Shown here in pieces: positions 32,562 through 43,139 of a DNA stretch of 64,000 bases; position 1 is the first letter of the stretch, and every line of letters starts with the position of its first letter. The stretch lies in assembly GCA_007693855.1 (NCBI GenBank), contig RECU01000077.1:62001-126000 (forward strand), given 5' to 3'. The translations under genes and the position numbers were made by a program. This DNA comes from Gammaproteobacteria bacterium (GTDB lineage: Bacteria; Pseudomonadota; Gammaproteobacteria; Steroidobacterales; PWYM01). The notes under the pieces were generated by a model. The model saw nothing but the letters and a program-made list of their open reading frames with translations, made no database searches and was not told the origin of the DNA.

Positions 32562-33596
32562 TCAGCGCCCGTCAAACAGATCGCCCTCGCGACCTGTGGG
32601 CGGTGACAGGCCGAAGTGCGCGAAGGCCGCCGGTGTCGCCACCCGGCCACGCGCGGTTCTCATCAGGAAGCCTTCCTGGATCAGGTAAGGCTCGAGCACG
32701 TCCTCGATGGTTCCCCGCTCCTCGCCGATGGCTGCCGCGAGACTGTCCACGCCGACCGGGCCACCGGCGAACTTGTCGATGATCGTACGCAGCAGCTTGC
32801 GATCGAGCATGTCGAACCCCGCCGGATCGACCTCCAGCAGGTCCATGGCGGCGCGTGCCACCTCCGCGGTCACCCGGCCATCGGCCTCCACCTGCGCGAA
32901 ATCCCGTACCCGGCGCAACAGCCGATTGGCGATGCGCGGCGTCCCACGCGAGCGCGCGGCGATTTCCCGGGTCCCGTCGGGCTCGATCGCCAGCGACAGG
33001 ATACCGGCTGAACGCCCGACGATCCTCGCGAGGTCATCGACGTTGTAGAACTCCAGCCGCTGCACGATCCCGAAGCGATCGCGCAGCGGCGACGTCAGCA
33101 GGCCGGCCCGGGTCGTGGCGCCGACGAGGGTGAACGGCGGCAGATCGAGCTTGATGGAGCGCGCGGACGGGCCTTCGCCAATCATGATGTCGAGCTGGAA
33201 ATCCTCCATCGCCGGGTACAGCACCTCTTCCACCACGGGGCTGAGGCGATGGATCTCGTCCACGAACAACACATCGTTCGGCTGCAGGTTGGTCAACAGC
33301 GCCGCCAGGTCCCCTGCCCGTTCCAGTACCGGCCCGGAGGTCTGGCGCAGATTGACCTCGAGTTCGTTGGCGATGATGTGAGCCAGTGTGGTCTTGCCAA
33401 GCCCGGGCGGCCCGAAAATCAGGGTGTGATCGAGCGCCTCGCCGCGCTGGCGGGCGGCGCTGACGAAGATGCGCATCTGGCGCAGGACGGCGGGCTGGCC
33501 GACGTAGTCGTCGAGCCGGCGGGGTCTGATGGCGCGGTCGAACGCCTCGTCATCGGTCGAGGCGCCTGAGGCGATGAGTCTGGAGTCGGTGCTCAT
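32562..33596 (-). CDS. ruvB: Holliday junction branch migration helicase RuvB
   Basis: [40 protein letters not shown]. Confidence 0.98.
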   Translation of the reverse strand: MSTDSRLIASGASTDDEAFDRAIRPRRLDDYVGQPAVLRQMRIFVSAARQRGEALDHTLIFGPPGLGKTTLAHIIANELEVNLRQTSGPVLERAGDLAALLTNLQPNDVLFVDEIHRLSPVVEEVLYPAMEDFQLDIMIGEGPSARSIKLDLPPFTLVGATTRAGLLTSPLRDRFGIVQRLEFYNVDDLARIVGRSAGILSLAIEPDGTREIAARSRGTPRIANRLLRRVRDFAQVEADGRVTAEVARAAMDLLEVDPAGFDMLDRKLLRTIIDKFAGGPVGVDSLAAAIGEERGTIEDVLEPYLIQEGFLMRTARGRVATPAAFAHFGLSPPTGREGDLFDGR

Positions 33597-33600
33597 GTTC

Positions 33601-34200
33601 CTAGGCGAGGCTCTGCAGGACCTGGCGGATCAGCTCTTCGGTGGATCTACCCTTGGTCTCCAGCTTGCCGAGCATACGGGACACATCGGCGGGCTTGTAG
33701 CCCAGGGCCACCAGAGCACTCCAGGCCTCGCCCTCCGCGGAGGGCGAGGCGTTCGACGGCGCGCCGGCAGCCGTGACCCCGGTGACGCCGGCTGGGCCGC
33801 TGGCCACCCGGTCACGCATCTCCACCAGCAGTCGCTCGGCGGTTTTCTTGCCGACGCCGGGAATCTTGGTCAGCAAGGCGACATCCTGCTCATGGACGCA
33901 GCGCGAAAACGCCTCGACGGTGATGCCCGAGAGGATGGCGAGCGCCGTCCGTGAACCCACCCCGCTGACCTTCAGGAGGCTGCGGAACAACGTACGCTCC
34001 GCCTCACTGGCGAAGCCGTAAAGAATGTGCGCGTCCTCGCGAATCAGCAGGTGCGTCAGCAGTGTCACCTCGGCACCTGTTTCCGGGAGTTCGTAGAGGG
34101 TCGACATGGGCGCCTCGACCTCGTAGCCGACGCCCTGCACGTCCAGCAGCAGCCGTGGAGGCTGCTTGGCCACCAGCCGTCCGCGCAGGAAGCCGATCAC
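33601..34200 (-). CDS. ruvA: Holliday junction protein RuvA
   Basis: [12 protein letters not shown] (GTG start), [19 protein letters not shown]. Confidence 0.95.
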   Translation of the reverse strand: MIGFLRGRLVAKQPPRLLLDVQGVGYEVEAPMSTLYELPETGAEVTLLTHLLIREDAHILYGFASEAERTLFRSLLKVSGVGSRTALAILSGITVEAFSRCVHEQDVALLTKIPGVGKKTAERLLVEMRDRVASGPAGVTGVTAAGAPSNASPSAEGEAWSALVALGYKPADVSRMLGKLETKGRSTEELIRQVLQSLA

Positions 34201-34712
34201 CGGCGCCGCCCGCGGCTCGCGGCGAGCCGCTGCGGTGCTGCACGCATATGGGCATGGCACAACGCCACGGCAAGCGCGTCTGCCGCGTCCGCACGCGGCG
34301 TCTCCGGCAAGCCGAGGAGGATCTTCATCATCTGCGCCACCTGGTGTTTATCCGCCGCGCCAGTGCCGACGACCGCTTGCTTGATCTGTCTGGGCGCATA
34401 CTCGAAGACCGGCGCACCGCCGGCAAACACCGCGCACAGCGCTGCCCCCCGGGCCTGTCCCAGCTTCAGTGCGCTGTCGACGCTCTTGTGCACGAACACC
34501 CTTTCGACCGCGATCTCTTCGGGCGCATGCTCCCGCACCACATCACTCAACTGTTCGAAGATGCTGCGCAGTCTCGCCGGCATTTCCTCACCTTCGCTGC
34601 GGATGTCTCCCCAGGCGAGGGCACGGCTGCCGGCGGGCCCGTGCTCGATGATCCCGTAGCCCGTGACCCGGGAGCCTGGATCGACGCCCAGAATGCGCAG
34701 CAGGGTGGACAC
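34197..34712 (-). CDS. ruvC: Crossover junction endodeoxyribonuclease RuvC
   Basis: RILGVDPGSRVTGYGII, AVERVFVHKSVDSALKLGQARGA, DAADALAVALCH; GTG start proposed. Confidence 0.95.
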   Translation of the reverse strand: MSTLLRILGVDPGSRVTGYGIIEHGPAGSRALAWGDIRSEGEEMPARLRSIFEQLSDVVREHAPEEIAVERVFVHKSVDSALKLGQARGAALCAVFAGGAPVFEYAPRQIKQAVVGTGAADKHQVAQMMKILLGLPETPRADAADALAVALCHAHMRAAPQRLAASRGRRR

Positions 34713-34731
34713 GGCGCCCCTGGCGCTGGCC

Positions 34732-35481
34732 TCAAGAGGCCAGGCGCTCGAGGATCTCCTCCGGAATATCGGCGTTGGAATAGACCTGCTGGACGTCGTC
34801 GAGATCCTCCAGAGCCTCCAGCAGCCGCAGCATCGCGGCGGCATCGTCCTCGCCCAGAGACACCTGGGTCGACGCCCGCATGGTGATTTCGGCAGACTCC
34901 GGTGCCAGAGCCACCTCGCGCATCGCCGTGACCACCGCGTCGAAGTCCTCGGGATCGGTGAGCACGTCGAACGAGCCATCCGCATTGCTCACCACGTCCT
35001 CTGCACCCGCCTCCAGCGCCCGCTCCATGAGTACATCCTCATCGCTGCCGCTGGCATAGCTCAGTTGCCCGACCCGGTTGAACAGGTAACCCACCGAGCC
35101 GTCGGCGCCAAGGTTACCCCCGTGCTTCGAAAACGCGTGTCGGATATCCGCTACCGTGCGGTTACGGTTGTCGGTCAAGGCATCGACCATCACGGCGACC
35201 CCCCCGCTGCCATAGCCTTCGTAGCGGACTTCTTCGTAGTCATCTCCCTCGATTTCACCGCTGCCGCGCTTGATGGCGCGCTCGATCCGGTCCTTTGGCA
35301 GACTCTGCGCGCGCGCCTTGTCGATCGCCAGGCGCAAGCGGGGGTTGGCGTCGGCATCCCCACCACCCATCCGGGCCGCGACAGTGACCTCGCGGATGAG
35401 CTTGGTGAACAGCTTGCCGCGTTTCTTGTCCTGGGCACCCTTGCGGTGCTGGATGTTGGCCCATTTACTGTGGCCGGCCAT
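34732..35481 (-). CDS. yebC: YebC/PmpR family regulator/translation factor
   Basis: MAGHSKWANIQHRKGAQDKKRGKLFTKLIREV. Confidence 0.97.
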   Translation of the reverse strand: MAGHSKWANIQHRKGAQDKKRGKLFTKLIREVTVAARMGGGDADANPRLRLAIDKARAQSLPKDRIERAIKRGSGEIEGDDYEEVRYEGYGSGGVAVMVDALTDNRNRTVADIRHAFSKHGGNLGADGSVGYLFNRVGQLSYASGSDEDVLMERALEAGAEDVVSNADGSFDVLTDPEDFDAVVTAMREVALAPESAEITMRASTQVSLGEDDAAAMLRLLEALEDLDDVQQVYSNADIPEEILERLAS

Positions 35482-35538
35482 GGTCTTTACTACTCCCCGG
35501 CGCCCCCGTGGCGCCAGTCTTGGCGGGTGGCGATGGCG

Positions 35539-36102
35539 TCAGAACCGGATGCGCAGTCCGAGGTGCAGTCCGGAGTCGATATTCGTATCCGAGGTGCGTT
35601 TGAAGTTGGCGTTCACCTGGCGCAGTCCGAGGTAGACCGAGGCGTCGCGCAGCACTTCGTAGCCGACGTAAGCGCCGATCTCACGGTAACGGGTGGCGCT
35701 GCCGAACGACAGGACCTCCGGTGAGAACCACAGATAGGCGCCGAACTGGATACGATCGGCTTCGGGCAGGTTCACACGCACATCCCCACCGAGGGCCAGC
35801 GCCGAGCCGCTGCGGTTGCGGACATCGGAATCGAAATACACGATGCGCCCGCCGAGGCCGGCGCGAATCGGTGGCTGCCCGCCGGTCGCCAGCCCGACCA
35901 AACGGATCCCGACGTGCCCGGCGTCGCCGCGGTCCTTGTTATGCAGCCAGCCCACGTCAGCTTCCAGGTTACCGGTCAGGCCCCAGCTGCCGCTGAGCCG
36001 CGCCGCCTCATTGCTGAAGTTGAGATCCAGTTCCGCCGCCGGCGCAGCTGCCGCGAACGCCAGCAATCCGGCTGCCAGAAGCCCCTTGAACCTGGTTTGC
36101 AT
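35539..36102 (-). CDS. YfaZ-family outer membrane protein
   Basis: Signal peptide MQTRFKGLLAAGLLAFAAAAPAAELDLNFSNEAARL, beta-rich, C-terminal Phe. Confidence 0.75.
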   Translation of the reverse strand: MQTRFKGLLAAGLLAFAAAAPAAELDLNFSNEAARLSGSWGLTGNLEADVGWLHNKDRGDAGHVGIRLVGLATGGQPPIRAGLGGRIVYFDSDVRNRSGSALALGGDVRVNLPEADRIQFGAYLWFSPEVLSFGSATRYREIGAYVGYEVLRDASVYLGLRQVNANFKRTSDTNIDSGLHLGLRIRF

Positions 36103-36193
36103 ACGACACTCCCTGAGCAATCGGGCGGCACGGTTGGCCACCCCGGGAAAGCGCGTATGATAACGGGAATCCCGCGTCACTGACACTTTGCCC

Positions 36194-38350
36194 ATGGTCT
36201 TCGACGGTGATGCCGTCAGTTCTCCACCCGCGCCGGCGCAGGCCCTGACCGAGGCGCTGGCCTGCGGTGATGCCGCGGCCGTGCGCGCCGCGCTGGCGGG
36301 AGCGTCGGAGACGCGCGCGCTCGCCGAGCGGGTCGAGGGCATCTGCCAGACCCTGCGGGCACTTGGCCTCGAACAGGGCCTCGACGAGGCCGTCACCCTG
36401 TACGTGTGCATGGATGCCGGGCTGTGCCAGGCCGACCGCCTGCGGGGCCGCGCAGACCCCACCGCGCTGCAACTGGCCGAGGATCTGACCCGTCTGGGGG
36501 ATCTTGGCTTCCGCGAGGACTGGTCGAGCGAAGACGGCCTGCTGCCACAGCAGGCCGAGGCCCTCCGGCGCATGCTGCTGGCCCTGGTGGCCGATGTCAG
36601 GCTGGTGCTGGTGAAGCTGGCCGACCAACTGTGGCGCCTGTACGCTGCGCGCGAAGAAAGCCCGGCACTCCAGCGACGGCTCGGCGCCGAGACTCGGGAA
36701 ATCTTCGCGCCGCTGGCCAACCGGCTCGGGGTCTGGCAGCTGAAATGGCAACTCGAGGATATGGCGTTCCGCTTTCTCGAGCCCGAGCGCTATCGCGACA
36801 TCGCGACCCGTCTGCAGGAACGCCGCGCCGACCGCGAACGCTACATCGACGAGTTCTGCACCGCGCTGGACAGGGCGCTGCAAGAGGCCGGCATCGACGG
36901 TGAAGTGAGCGGCCGACCGAAGCATATCTTCAGTATCTGGAAGAAAATGCAGCGCAAGCGTCTGCGCTTCGAGGAACTGTTCGACATTCGCGCCGTGCGC
37001 GTGCTGGTGGACAGCGTCGGGGCCTGCTACGGCGCACTGGGCACGGTACACAGTCTCTGGACGCCGATTCCGGGCGAGTTCGACGACTACATCGCCTCAC
37101 CCAAGGACAATGGCTACCGATCGCTGCACACCGCGGTCATCGGCCCCGGTCGCCGCGCCATCGAAGTGCAGATCCGCACCCGCGAAATGCACGCCCGTGC
37201 TGAACTGGGGATCGCAGCGCACTGGCGCTACAAGGAGGGCGTGGCCCATAACGTCGCCTTCGATGAAAAGATCGCCCGCCTGCGCCGCTTGCTCGAGCCC
37301 GACGCCAGCGACGAACACGGCAGTGACTTCATCGACCGGTTCAAGTCCGAGCTGTTCGATGACCGGATTTTCGTCTTCAGTCCCAAGGGAGATGTCATCG
37401 AACTCCCCGCGGGCGCCACACCCCTGGATTTCGCCTACGCGGTGCATACCGATGTCGGTCACCGGTGTCGTGGTGCCAAGGTGCAGGGGCGGATGGTCCC
37501 GTTGACTCACGCGTTGGCCAGTGGCGATCGCGTGGAGATCATCACCGCAAAAAATGGTCAGCCGAGCCGCGACTGGCTGATTCCGCAGCTGGGCTATCTG
37601 GCCTCGCCGCGCAGCCGCGCCAAAGTACGTGCGTGGTTCCGGCTGCAGGACAAGGCGCTCAACCGGCGTGAGGGCCGTGCGGCAATCGACCGCGAGCTCT
37701 CGCGTCTGGACCTGCGCGACTTTCCGGTGCAAAAGCTCGCCGATGTCATGGGTTTTGCCGATATCGACGCGCTCTCGCTGGCGCTAGGTGCCGGCGATGT
37801 CACACAGGCGGCGGTGGCGGGCGCGCTGCAACGCGAGTCGGGCAAGCTGCGATCGCCGGGGACCTCGCCGAGACGACGGCCGCGGCCCCAGCGCAGCGGC
37901 GGGGGCGTGGTGCTGCGTGGCGTTGGTGACCTGATGAGTCATCTCGCACAGTGCTGCAGACCGGTGCCGCCGGAGCCGGTTCGGGGCTACATCACCGTTG
38001 GACGAGGGCTGTCGGTGCATCGCGCAGACTGCCGTAATCTGGAGTCACTTGCCGCCCAGCACCCCGAGCGCGTGGTCGAGGTGTCATGGGATGTCGACGC
38101 GAATGACGGCGGCAGCTACACCGTCGAGATCGAGGTCCTGGCCGAGGACCGGCAGGGGCTGCTACGCGATATCACCTCGATGATGGCCGACGAAAAAGTC
38201 AGCATCCTGGGTGCCCGGACCCGTTCGGACACCCGTCATCAGCGGGCCACCCTCCGCCTGGAAGTCACTGTCGACAGCGTCGCCCAGACCGAGCGACTGC
38301 TGCGTCGTCTCGAGCAGATCCCAAGCGTCATCAGCGCCCGACGCGACTGA
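36194..38350 (+). CDS. relA: RelA/SpoT family (p)ppGpp synthetase, RelA-like with degenerate HD domain
   Basis: KHIFSIWKKMQRKRLRFEELFDIRAVRV synthetase, TGS (DVIELPAGATPLDFAYAVH), ACT; HD-domain metal motif not evident. Confidence 0.93.
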   Translation: MVFDGDAVSSPPAPAQALTEALACGDAAAVRAALAGASETRALAERVEGICQTLRALGLEQGLDEAVTLYVCMDAGLCQADRLRGRADPTALQLAEDLTRLGDLGFREDWSSEDGLLPQQAEALRRMLLALVADVRLVLVKLADQLWRLYAAREESPALQRRLGAETREIFAPLANRLGVWQLKWQLEDMAFRFLEPERYRDIATRLQERRADRERYIDEFCTALDRALQEAGIDGEVSGRPKHIFSIWKKMQRKRLRFEELFDIRAVRVLVDSVGACYGALGTVHSLWTPIPGEFDDYIASPKDNGYRSLHTAVIGPGRRAIEVQIRTREMHARAELGIAAHWRYKEGVAHNVAFDEKIARLRRLLEPDASDEHGSDFIDRFKSELFDDRIFVFSPKGDVIELPAGATPLDFAYAVHTDVGHRCRGAKVQGRMVPLTHALASGDRVEIITAKNGQPSRDWLIPQLGYLASPRSRAKVRAWFRLQDKALNRREGRAAIDRELSRLDLRDFPVQKLADVMGFADIDALSLALGAGDVTQAAVAGALQRESGKLRSPGTSPRRRPRPQRSGGGVVLRGVGDLMSHLAQCCRPVPPEPVRGYITVGRGLSVHRADCRNLESLAAQHPERVVEVSWDVDANDGGSYTVEIEVLAEDRQGLLRDITSMMADEKVSILGARTRSDTRHQRATLRLEVTVDSVAQTERLLRRLEQIPSVISARRD

Positions 38351-38364
38351 TCTGCCGGTCACCG

Positions 38365-38520
38365 GCGGGCGCGATACCGCCCGCGCAACGCCACTCATCA
38401 CCGATACGCGGTGATTTCAGGCCTGCCAGAGACAGTCTCTGGGGACCGGCGTAACGCCCTGTGCAGCGGTTGATTTTCGGGAGTCCGAGCCCGTCGGCCG
38501 TGCGTTTGCCTGCACGCACG
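38365..38520. promoter_or_regulatory. Dyad-rich intergenic region between relA and TonB-dependent receptor
   Basis: Four perfect inverted repeats: 38365-38384, 38397-38415, 38426-38442, 38499-38520. Confidence 0.45.
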
Positions 38521-38617
38521 TAACCCGTTTGGGGTTCACATCCGGGCTCAGGTCGCTAGACTGCTCCGCTTTCGCCATTGGCCCACGAGAAGGAAACACG
38601 CTATCGGGAGATAGAGC

Positions 38618-41119
38618 ATGCCTCGAATAAAAAGGCTGAATGCCGCCGTCATGACTGCATTCGCCGCATCGGCTGCGGCCCCCGCCGCCTACGCCGCCAC
38701 AGAAGAAATCATCGTCACGGCAACCAAGCGCGAAGCCTCCGCGCAGGATATCCCGGTTGCAGTCCAGGCTCTCGACCAGGCCGCCATCACCGATCTCAAC
38801 CTCGGTAACTTCGACGACGTCATCCGGTTCCTGCCGAACGTCTCCTCCGGCGGCCGCGGACCCGGGCAGTCCACCGTCTACATCCGGGGCATGGCCGTGG
38901 AACCGATCACCGTGCTGCTGTCCGGTGCCCAGGGGAGCGTACCCAACGTCGCGCTGTACCTCGATGAACAGCCGGTTACCGCGCCGGGCCGCAATCTCGA
39001 CGTGTATGCCGCCGACATGCAGCGTATCGAGGTGCTGCCCGGGCCGCAGGGCACGCTGTTCGGGGCCAGTTCCCAGGCGGGCACGGTCCGCATGATCACC
39101 AACAAGCCGAATTTCGAAGGGTTTTCAGCGGGTGTCGATGCGTCGATCGCCGACACCCGCAAGGGCGACCTGAGCTCCGGTCTCGAGGCCTATGTGAACC
39201 TGCCGGTGACCGAGACGTTTGCATTGCGCGGTGCGTTCTACAATGTCCGTCGAGGCGGTTACATCGATAATGTGTTCGGTACGTTCACCACCGATCCGTC
39301 GATCAACCCGGATTCGAATGCAACGCCTGCTGCTGTGAGCTATGACGAGGCGAGCAATCTTGCCCTGGCTGAAGACAACTTCAACGGCGGCTTCTACCAG
39401 GGCTTTCGCCTGGGCGGGCTCTACCTGATCAACGACGACTGGGACCTGCTGGTGCAGCATACCCGCCAGGAGCTCGGGGCCGATGGCGTGTTCGACTACG
39501 ACCCGGAGGTGGGGGATCTGCAGGCGACGCGCTTTTTCCCGGACCGCCTGCGCGACGAGTTCAATCTCACCAGCTGGACGCTCAACGGCCGCCTCGGCAT
39601 GCTTGATGTCATCTACACCGGTGGCTATCTCGACCGCGAGATCAACCAGTCGGTGGACTACACCGGCTACAACAACTCCGGCGCATTCATCAGCTATTAC
39701 ACCTGCACCTACGACAACCCCGCCTACATCGTGAACTACGGCATCGATCCGAGGTTCATCACGCCCGGCGGTCGCGAGTGCCGCACGCCGGTGAAGGGCG
39801 TGCAGATCTACCAGGAGCAGGAGCGCTTCACGCATGAGTTGCGCATCAACACACCGGTGGAGAATCGCTGGCGGCTCACGGCAGGCGTGTTCTATGACGA
39901 TTTCGAAATCCGTACCCAGGATGACTATCTTTACCTCGCCGTGACCGAGCTTGGCTTTGCACCCAATACGCCGATTGCCGGTGCGGCGGCCAACAACCCG
40001 AACACACGTGCCCCTGGCGTCGCGTTTTTCAATGATGTGATCCGCACCGAAGAACAGCTTGCCGTGTTCGGTGAGCTCACCTTGGACGTGATCCCGCAAC
40101 TCCTCGAGGTGACCCTGGGCCTGCGGTATTACGACCTCAAGCAGGAGTTCCGTGGCCAGTCGAGTTTCGCCAGCGGGATTTTTGCGGGCTCCATCGACCA
40201 GGGCTCCGGCCGTAACTACGACAACGCCGGCAGTGTCAACGCGCCGGGTTTCGATCCGGACGCGCCGCCCGCGCCCGGGGCGGTTGACCCGGCCGTGCCC
40301 GGCCACAGCACCGACCCCTTGAAGCTGACAGGCTGGATACCGAAACTGACGGTCAACGTCACGCCAACCGATGACGCGCTGCTGTATTTCACCTATTCGG
40401 AGGGCTTCCGGCCGGGTGGCTTCAACCGCGGCGGCGGGGTGTATTCGCTGAACCTCGACTTCCCGACGGTACCCACCACGTACGACACCGATGATGTGAA
40501 GAACTACGAGTTCGGCTGGAAGAGCCGGTGGCTGGATGGGCGCCTGCGCTTCAATGGCAGCCTGTACTACATTGACTGGACCGACATGCAGGTCAGCCGC
40601 TTCGATCCGGAAAACGTCTCCATCCTGACGTTCATCGAGAACTCCGCGGACTCGGAAATCTGGGGCCTCGAGGGCGATGTCGCCTGGGCGGCCACCGAGA
40701 ACCTCACCCTGTTCGGTGCGTTCTCCTACAACGACACCGAACTCAAGGCAGTTTCGGCGCAGATCGTGGAACTGCCCGAGGAAGGTGCGCGTCTGCCGCT
40801 CACGCCGGAATTCCAGGGCAATGTACGCGCCCGTTACGACTGGGGTGCGGTGGGCTACGAGTGGCACGTGCAGAGCGCGGTGCAGTACGCTAGTTCCAGC
40901 TTCAGCTCGCTGATCGTGCAGGAGCGGGAGAAACAGGACTCGTATACGACGCTTGATCTCTCGGCGGGCGTGGCGCGGGACAACTGGAGCGCCGGGCTGT
41001 ACATCGAGAACGTGACCGACAAGCGCGCCGAAGTGTTCATCAATTCGCAGGACGACATCCGGCGGATCGCGACCAACCGACCACGTACCGCAAGCCTGCG
41101 GTTCTCGGTGGACTTCTAG
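38618..41119 (+). CDS. TonB-dependent receptor
   Basis: Signal peptide; TonB box-like EEIIVTATKREAS; plug domain VYIRGM...RIEVLPGPQGTLFGASSQAGTVRMITNKP; C-terminal aromatic SVDF. Confidence 0.95.
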   Translation: MPRIKRLNAAVMTAFAASAAAPAAYAATEEIIVTATKREASAQDIPVAVQALDQAAITDLNLGNFDDVIRFLPNVSSGGRGPGQSTVYIRGMAVEPITVLLSGAQGSVPNVALYLDEQPVTAPGRNLDVYAADMQRIEVLPGPQGTLFGASSQAGTVRMITNKPNFEGFSAGVDASIADTRKGDLSSGLEAYVNLPVTETFALRGAFYNVRRGGYIDNVFGTFTTDPSINPDSNATPAAVSYDEASNLALAEDNFNGGFYQGFRLGGLYLINDDWDLLVQHTRQELGADGVFDYDPEVGDLQATRFFPDRLRDEFNLTSWTLNGRLGMLDVIYTGGYLDREINQSVDYTGYNNSGAFISYYTCTYDNPAYIVNYGIDPRFITPGGRECRTPVKGVQIYQEQERFTHELRINTPVENRWRLTAGVFYDDFEIRTQDDYLYLAVTELGFAPNTPIAGAAANNPNTRAPGVAFFNDVIRTEEQLAVFGELTLDVIPQLLEVTLGLRYYDLKQEFRGQSSFASGIFAGSIDQGSGRNYDNAGSVNAPGFDPDAPPAPGAVDPAVPGHSTDPLKLTGWIPKLTVNVTPTDDALLYFTYSEGFRPGGFNRGGGVYSLNLDFPTVPTTYDTDDVKNYEFGWKSRWLDGRLRFNGSLYYIDWTDMQVSRFDPENVSILTFIENSADSEIWGLEGDVAWAATENLTLFGAFSYNDTELKAVSAQIVELPEEGARLPLTPEFQGNVRARYDWGAVGYEWHVQSAVQYASSSFSSLIVQEREKQDSYTTLDLSAGVARDNWSAGLYIENVTDKRAEVFINSQDDIRRIATNRPRTASLRFSVDF

Positions 41120-41126
41120 GTGTGGC

Positions 41127-43118
41127 GTGAACACTCTGGAGGCTGAAGAAGAGCCCGCGCGTCGCGCGCGGGAACTGCTTCAGCTGGGCCAGGCGGGGGC
41201 CGCTGCGCTGACGGCGGAGCGTGCCCTCGCCGACGCCCCGCGGGATCGTGACCTGCTGTACATCCTGGCGGTCGCGCAGCGCTACGGGCGCCAGTACGAG
41301 GCTGCAGACCAGACCCTGCAGCGTCTCCTGGAAGTGACACCGGGGTATGGCCGGGCGTTTCAGGAGCTCGGGCACCTGCGCCGCCGCCAGGCACGTGACG
41401 CCGAGGCGATGCAGGCCTACCAGCAGGCCGTGGTCGCCAATCCGGGGCTGCCGGCGAGCTGGAAAGCGTTGGCCGATCTGCAGACCCGCCATGGCCTGGT
41501 CCGCGAGGCCGCCAACTCCAGAGCACAGCACGAACGACTGCTGGGGCTGCCGCCTGAGCTGGTCTCGGTCACGAGTTTCATGCATGAGGGCAAGCTCTAC
41601 AAGGCCGAGCAGCTGTGCCGGGCCTTCCTGCAGCGCGAGCCGCATCATCCTGAGGCCATGCGCCTGCTCGCGGCTCTCGGGGTCCGGCTGCATGTGCTCG
41701 ACGACGCCGAGTTTCTGCTGGAGAGCGTGCTGGAGTTCAAGCCCGATTTCCTGCTGGCGCGTATCGATTACGTGGACGTGCTGCAGCGGCGGCAGAAGTA
41801 CGCCAGAGCCCTCGAGGAGGCCCGGACGATCCTGACGACCGATCCGGCAAACCCGGCGTTTCGCAGCCTGTTCGCCAATCAATGCATGACGGTGGGCGAT
41901 TACCCACAGGCCCTGCAGCTCTACGACGAACTGCTGGCTGAAACCCCGGACAACCCGCAACTGAATCTGGTGCGTGGCCATGCGCTCAAGACCATCGGCC
42001 GCCAAGCCGAGGCGATCGATGCTTACCGCCGGGCCGCCGCAGGCCGACCCGGTTTCGGCGATGCGTACTGGAGCCTGGCCAACCTCAAGACCTATCGCTT
42101 CGAGGACCGTGAAGTGGCTGCGATGCGCGAGCAGGAGGCCCTGCCGGGCCTGGTCAGCGAAGACCGCTATCACCTCTGCTTCGCGCTCGGCAAGGCTCTC
42201 GAAGACCGCGCCTGCTACGAAGAGGCGTTCGGCTACTACACCCGTGGCAACACGCTGAAACGCGAGACGCTGCGCTACAGCACCGAACGCACCGAGCTCG
42301 AGTTCCAACGCCAGGCCGAGGTCTGCACCGTGGAGATGCTCGCCGCACGCGCAGGCCAGGGGCATCCCGGGGAGGATCCGATTTTCATCGTCGGTCTCCC
42401 GCGGGCGGGCTCCACGCTGATCGAGCAGATCCTCGCGTCCCATTCCCAGGTGGACGGGACCCTCGAGCTGCCGAACATTCTGGCCATCGCGCATCGCCTG
42501 CGTGGCCGGCGGCGGGTCGATGAGCAGCCACTCTACCCGGGCGTGCTGAGCGAGCTGTCCCCGGAACAACTGCACGAACTCGGCGAGGAATACCTGCGGG
42601 ACACGGCGGTCCATCGTCAGGGCGCACCACGGTTCACGGACAAGATGCCGAACAACTTTCGGCATATCGGCCTGATCAGTCTGATCCTGCCGAATGCCAG
42701 GATCATCGATGCCCGTCGCCACCCGATGGCCTGCTGTTTCAGCGGCTACAAGCAGCTGTTTGCCGAAGGCCAGGAATTCACCTATGACCTCGATGATCTC
42801 GGTCGTTACTACCGCGGCTATGTCGAGCTGATGGACCACTGGGACCGGGTGTTGCCAGGTCGGATTCTGCGGGTCCAGCACGAGCAGCTGGTGGATAACT
42901 TCGAGCACGAGGTCAGGCGGTTGCTGGAGTTCTGTGGTCTGCCCTTCGAGCAGGACTGCCTGGAATTCCACCGCACCCGCAGAGTCGTGCGCACGGCCAG
43001 TTCCGAGCAGGTACGCCGCCCCCTGAACCGCGAAGGCCTCGAGCAATGGCGGCATTTCTCACCGTGGCTCGGGCCGCTGGAGCGCGCCCTGGGTCCGGCG
43101 CTGGTCGAGGCGCCGTGA
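41127..43118 (+). CDS. TPR-repeat sulfotransferase family protein
   Basis: N-terminal TPR-like repeats; C-terminal PAPS-binding FIVGLPRAGSTLIEQILASHSQVDGTLEL and RHPMACCFSGYKQLF. Confidence 0.9.
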   Translation: MNTLEAEEEPARRARELLQLGQAGAAALTAERALADAPRDRDLLYILAVAQRYGRQYEAADQTLQRLLEVTPGYGRAFQELGHLRRRQARDAEAMQAYQQAVVANPGLPASWKALADLQTRHGLVREAANSRAQHERLLGLPPELVSVTSFMHEGKLYKAEQLCRAFLQREPHHPEAMRLLAALGVRLHVLDDAEFLLESVLEFKPDFLLARIDYVDVLQRRQKYARALEEARTILTTDPANPAFRSLFANQCMTVGDYPQALQLYDELLAETPDNPQLNLVRGHALKTIGRQAEAIDAYRRAAAGRPGFGDAYWSLANLKTYRFEDREVAAMREQEALPGLVSEDRYHLCFALGKALEDRACYEEAFGYYTRGNTLKRETLRYSTERTELEFQRQAEVCTVEMLAARAGQGHPGEDPIFIVGLPRAGSTLIEQILASHSQVDGTLELPNILAIAHRLRGRRRVDEQPLYPGVLSELSPEQLHELGEEYLRDTAVHRQGAPRFTDKMPNNFRHIGLISLILPNARIIDARRHPMACCFSGYKQLFAEGQEFTYDLDDLGRYYRGYVELMDHWDRVLPGRILRVQHEQLVDNFEHEVRRLLEFCGLPFEQDCLEFHRTRRVVRTASSEQVRRPLNREGLEQWRHFSPWLGPLERALGPALVEAP

Positions 43119-43139
43119 ACCCCATGCAGTCCTGAGCTG

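Noticed and set aside
39125-43055. Two >660-aa minus-strand ORFs (39125-41134, 41040-43055)
   Set aside because: Antisense shadows of the TonB receptor and sulfotransferase; no recognisable domains.
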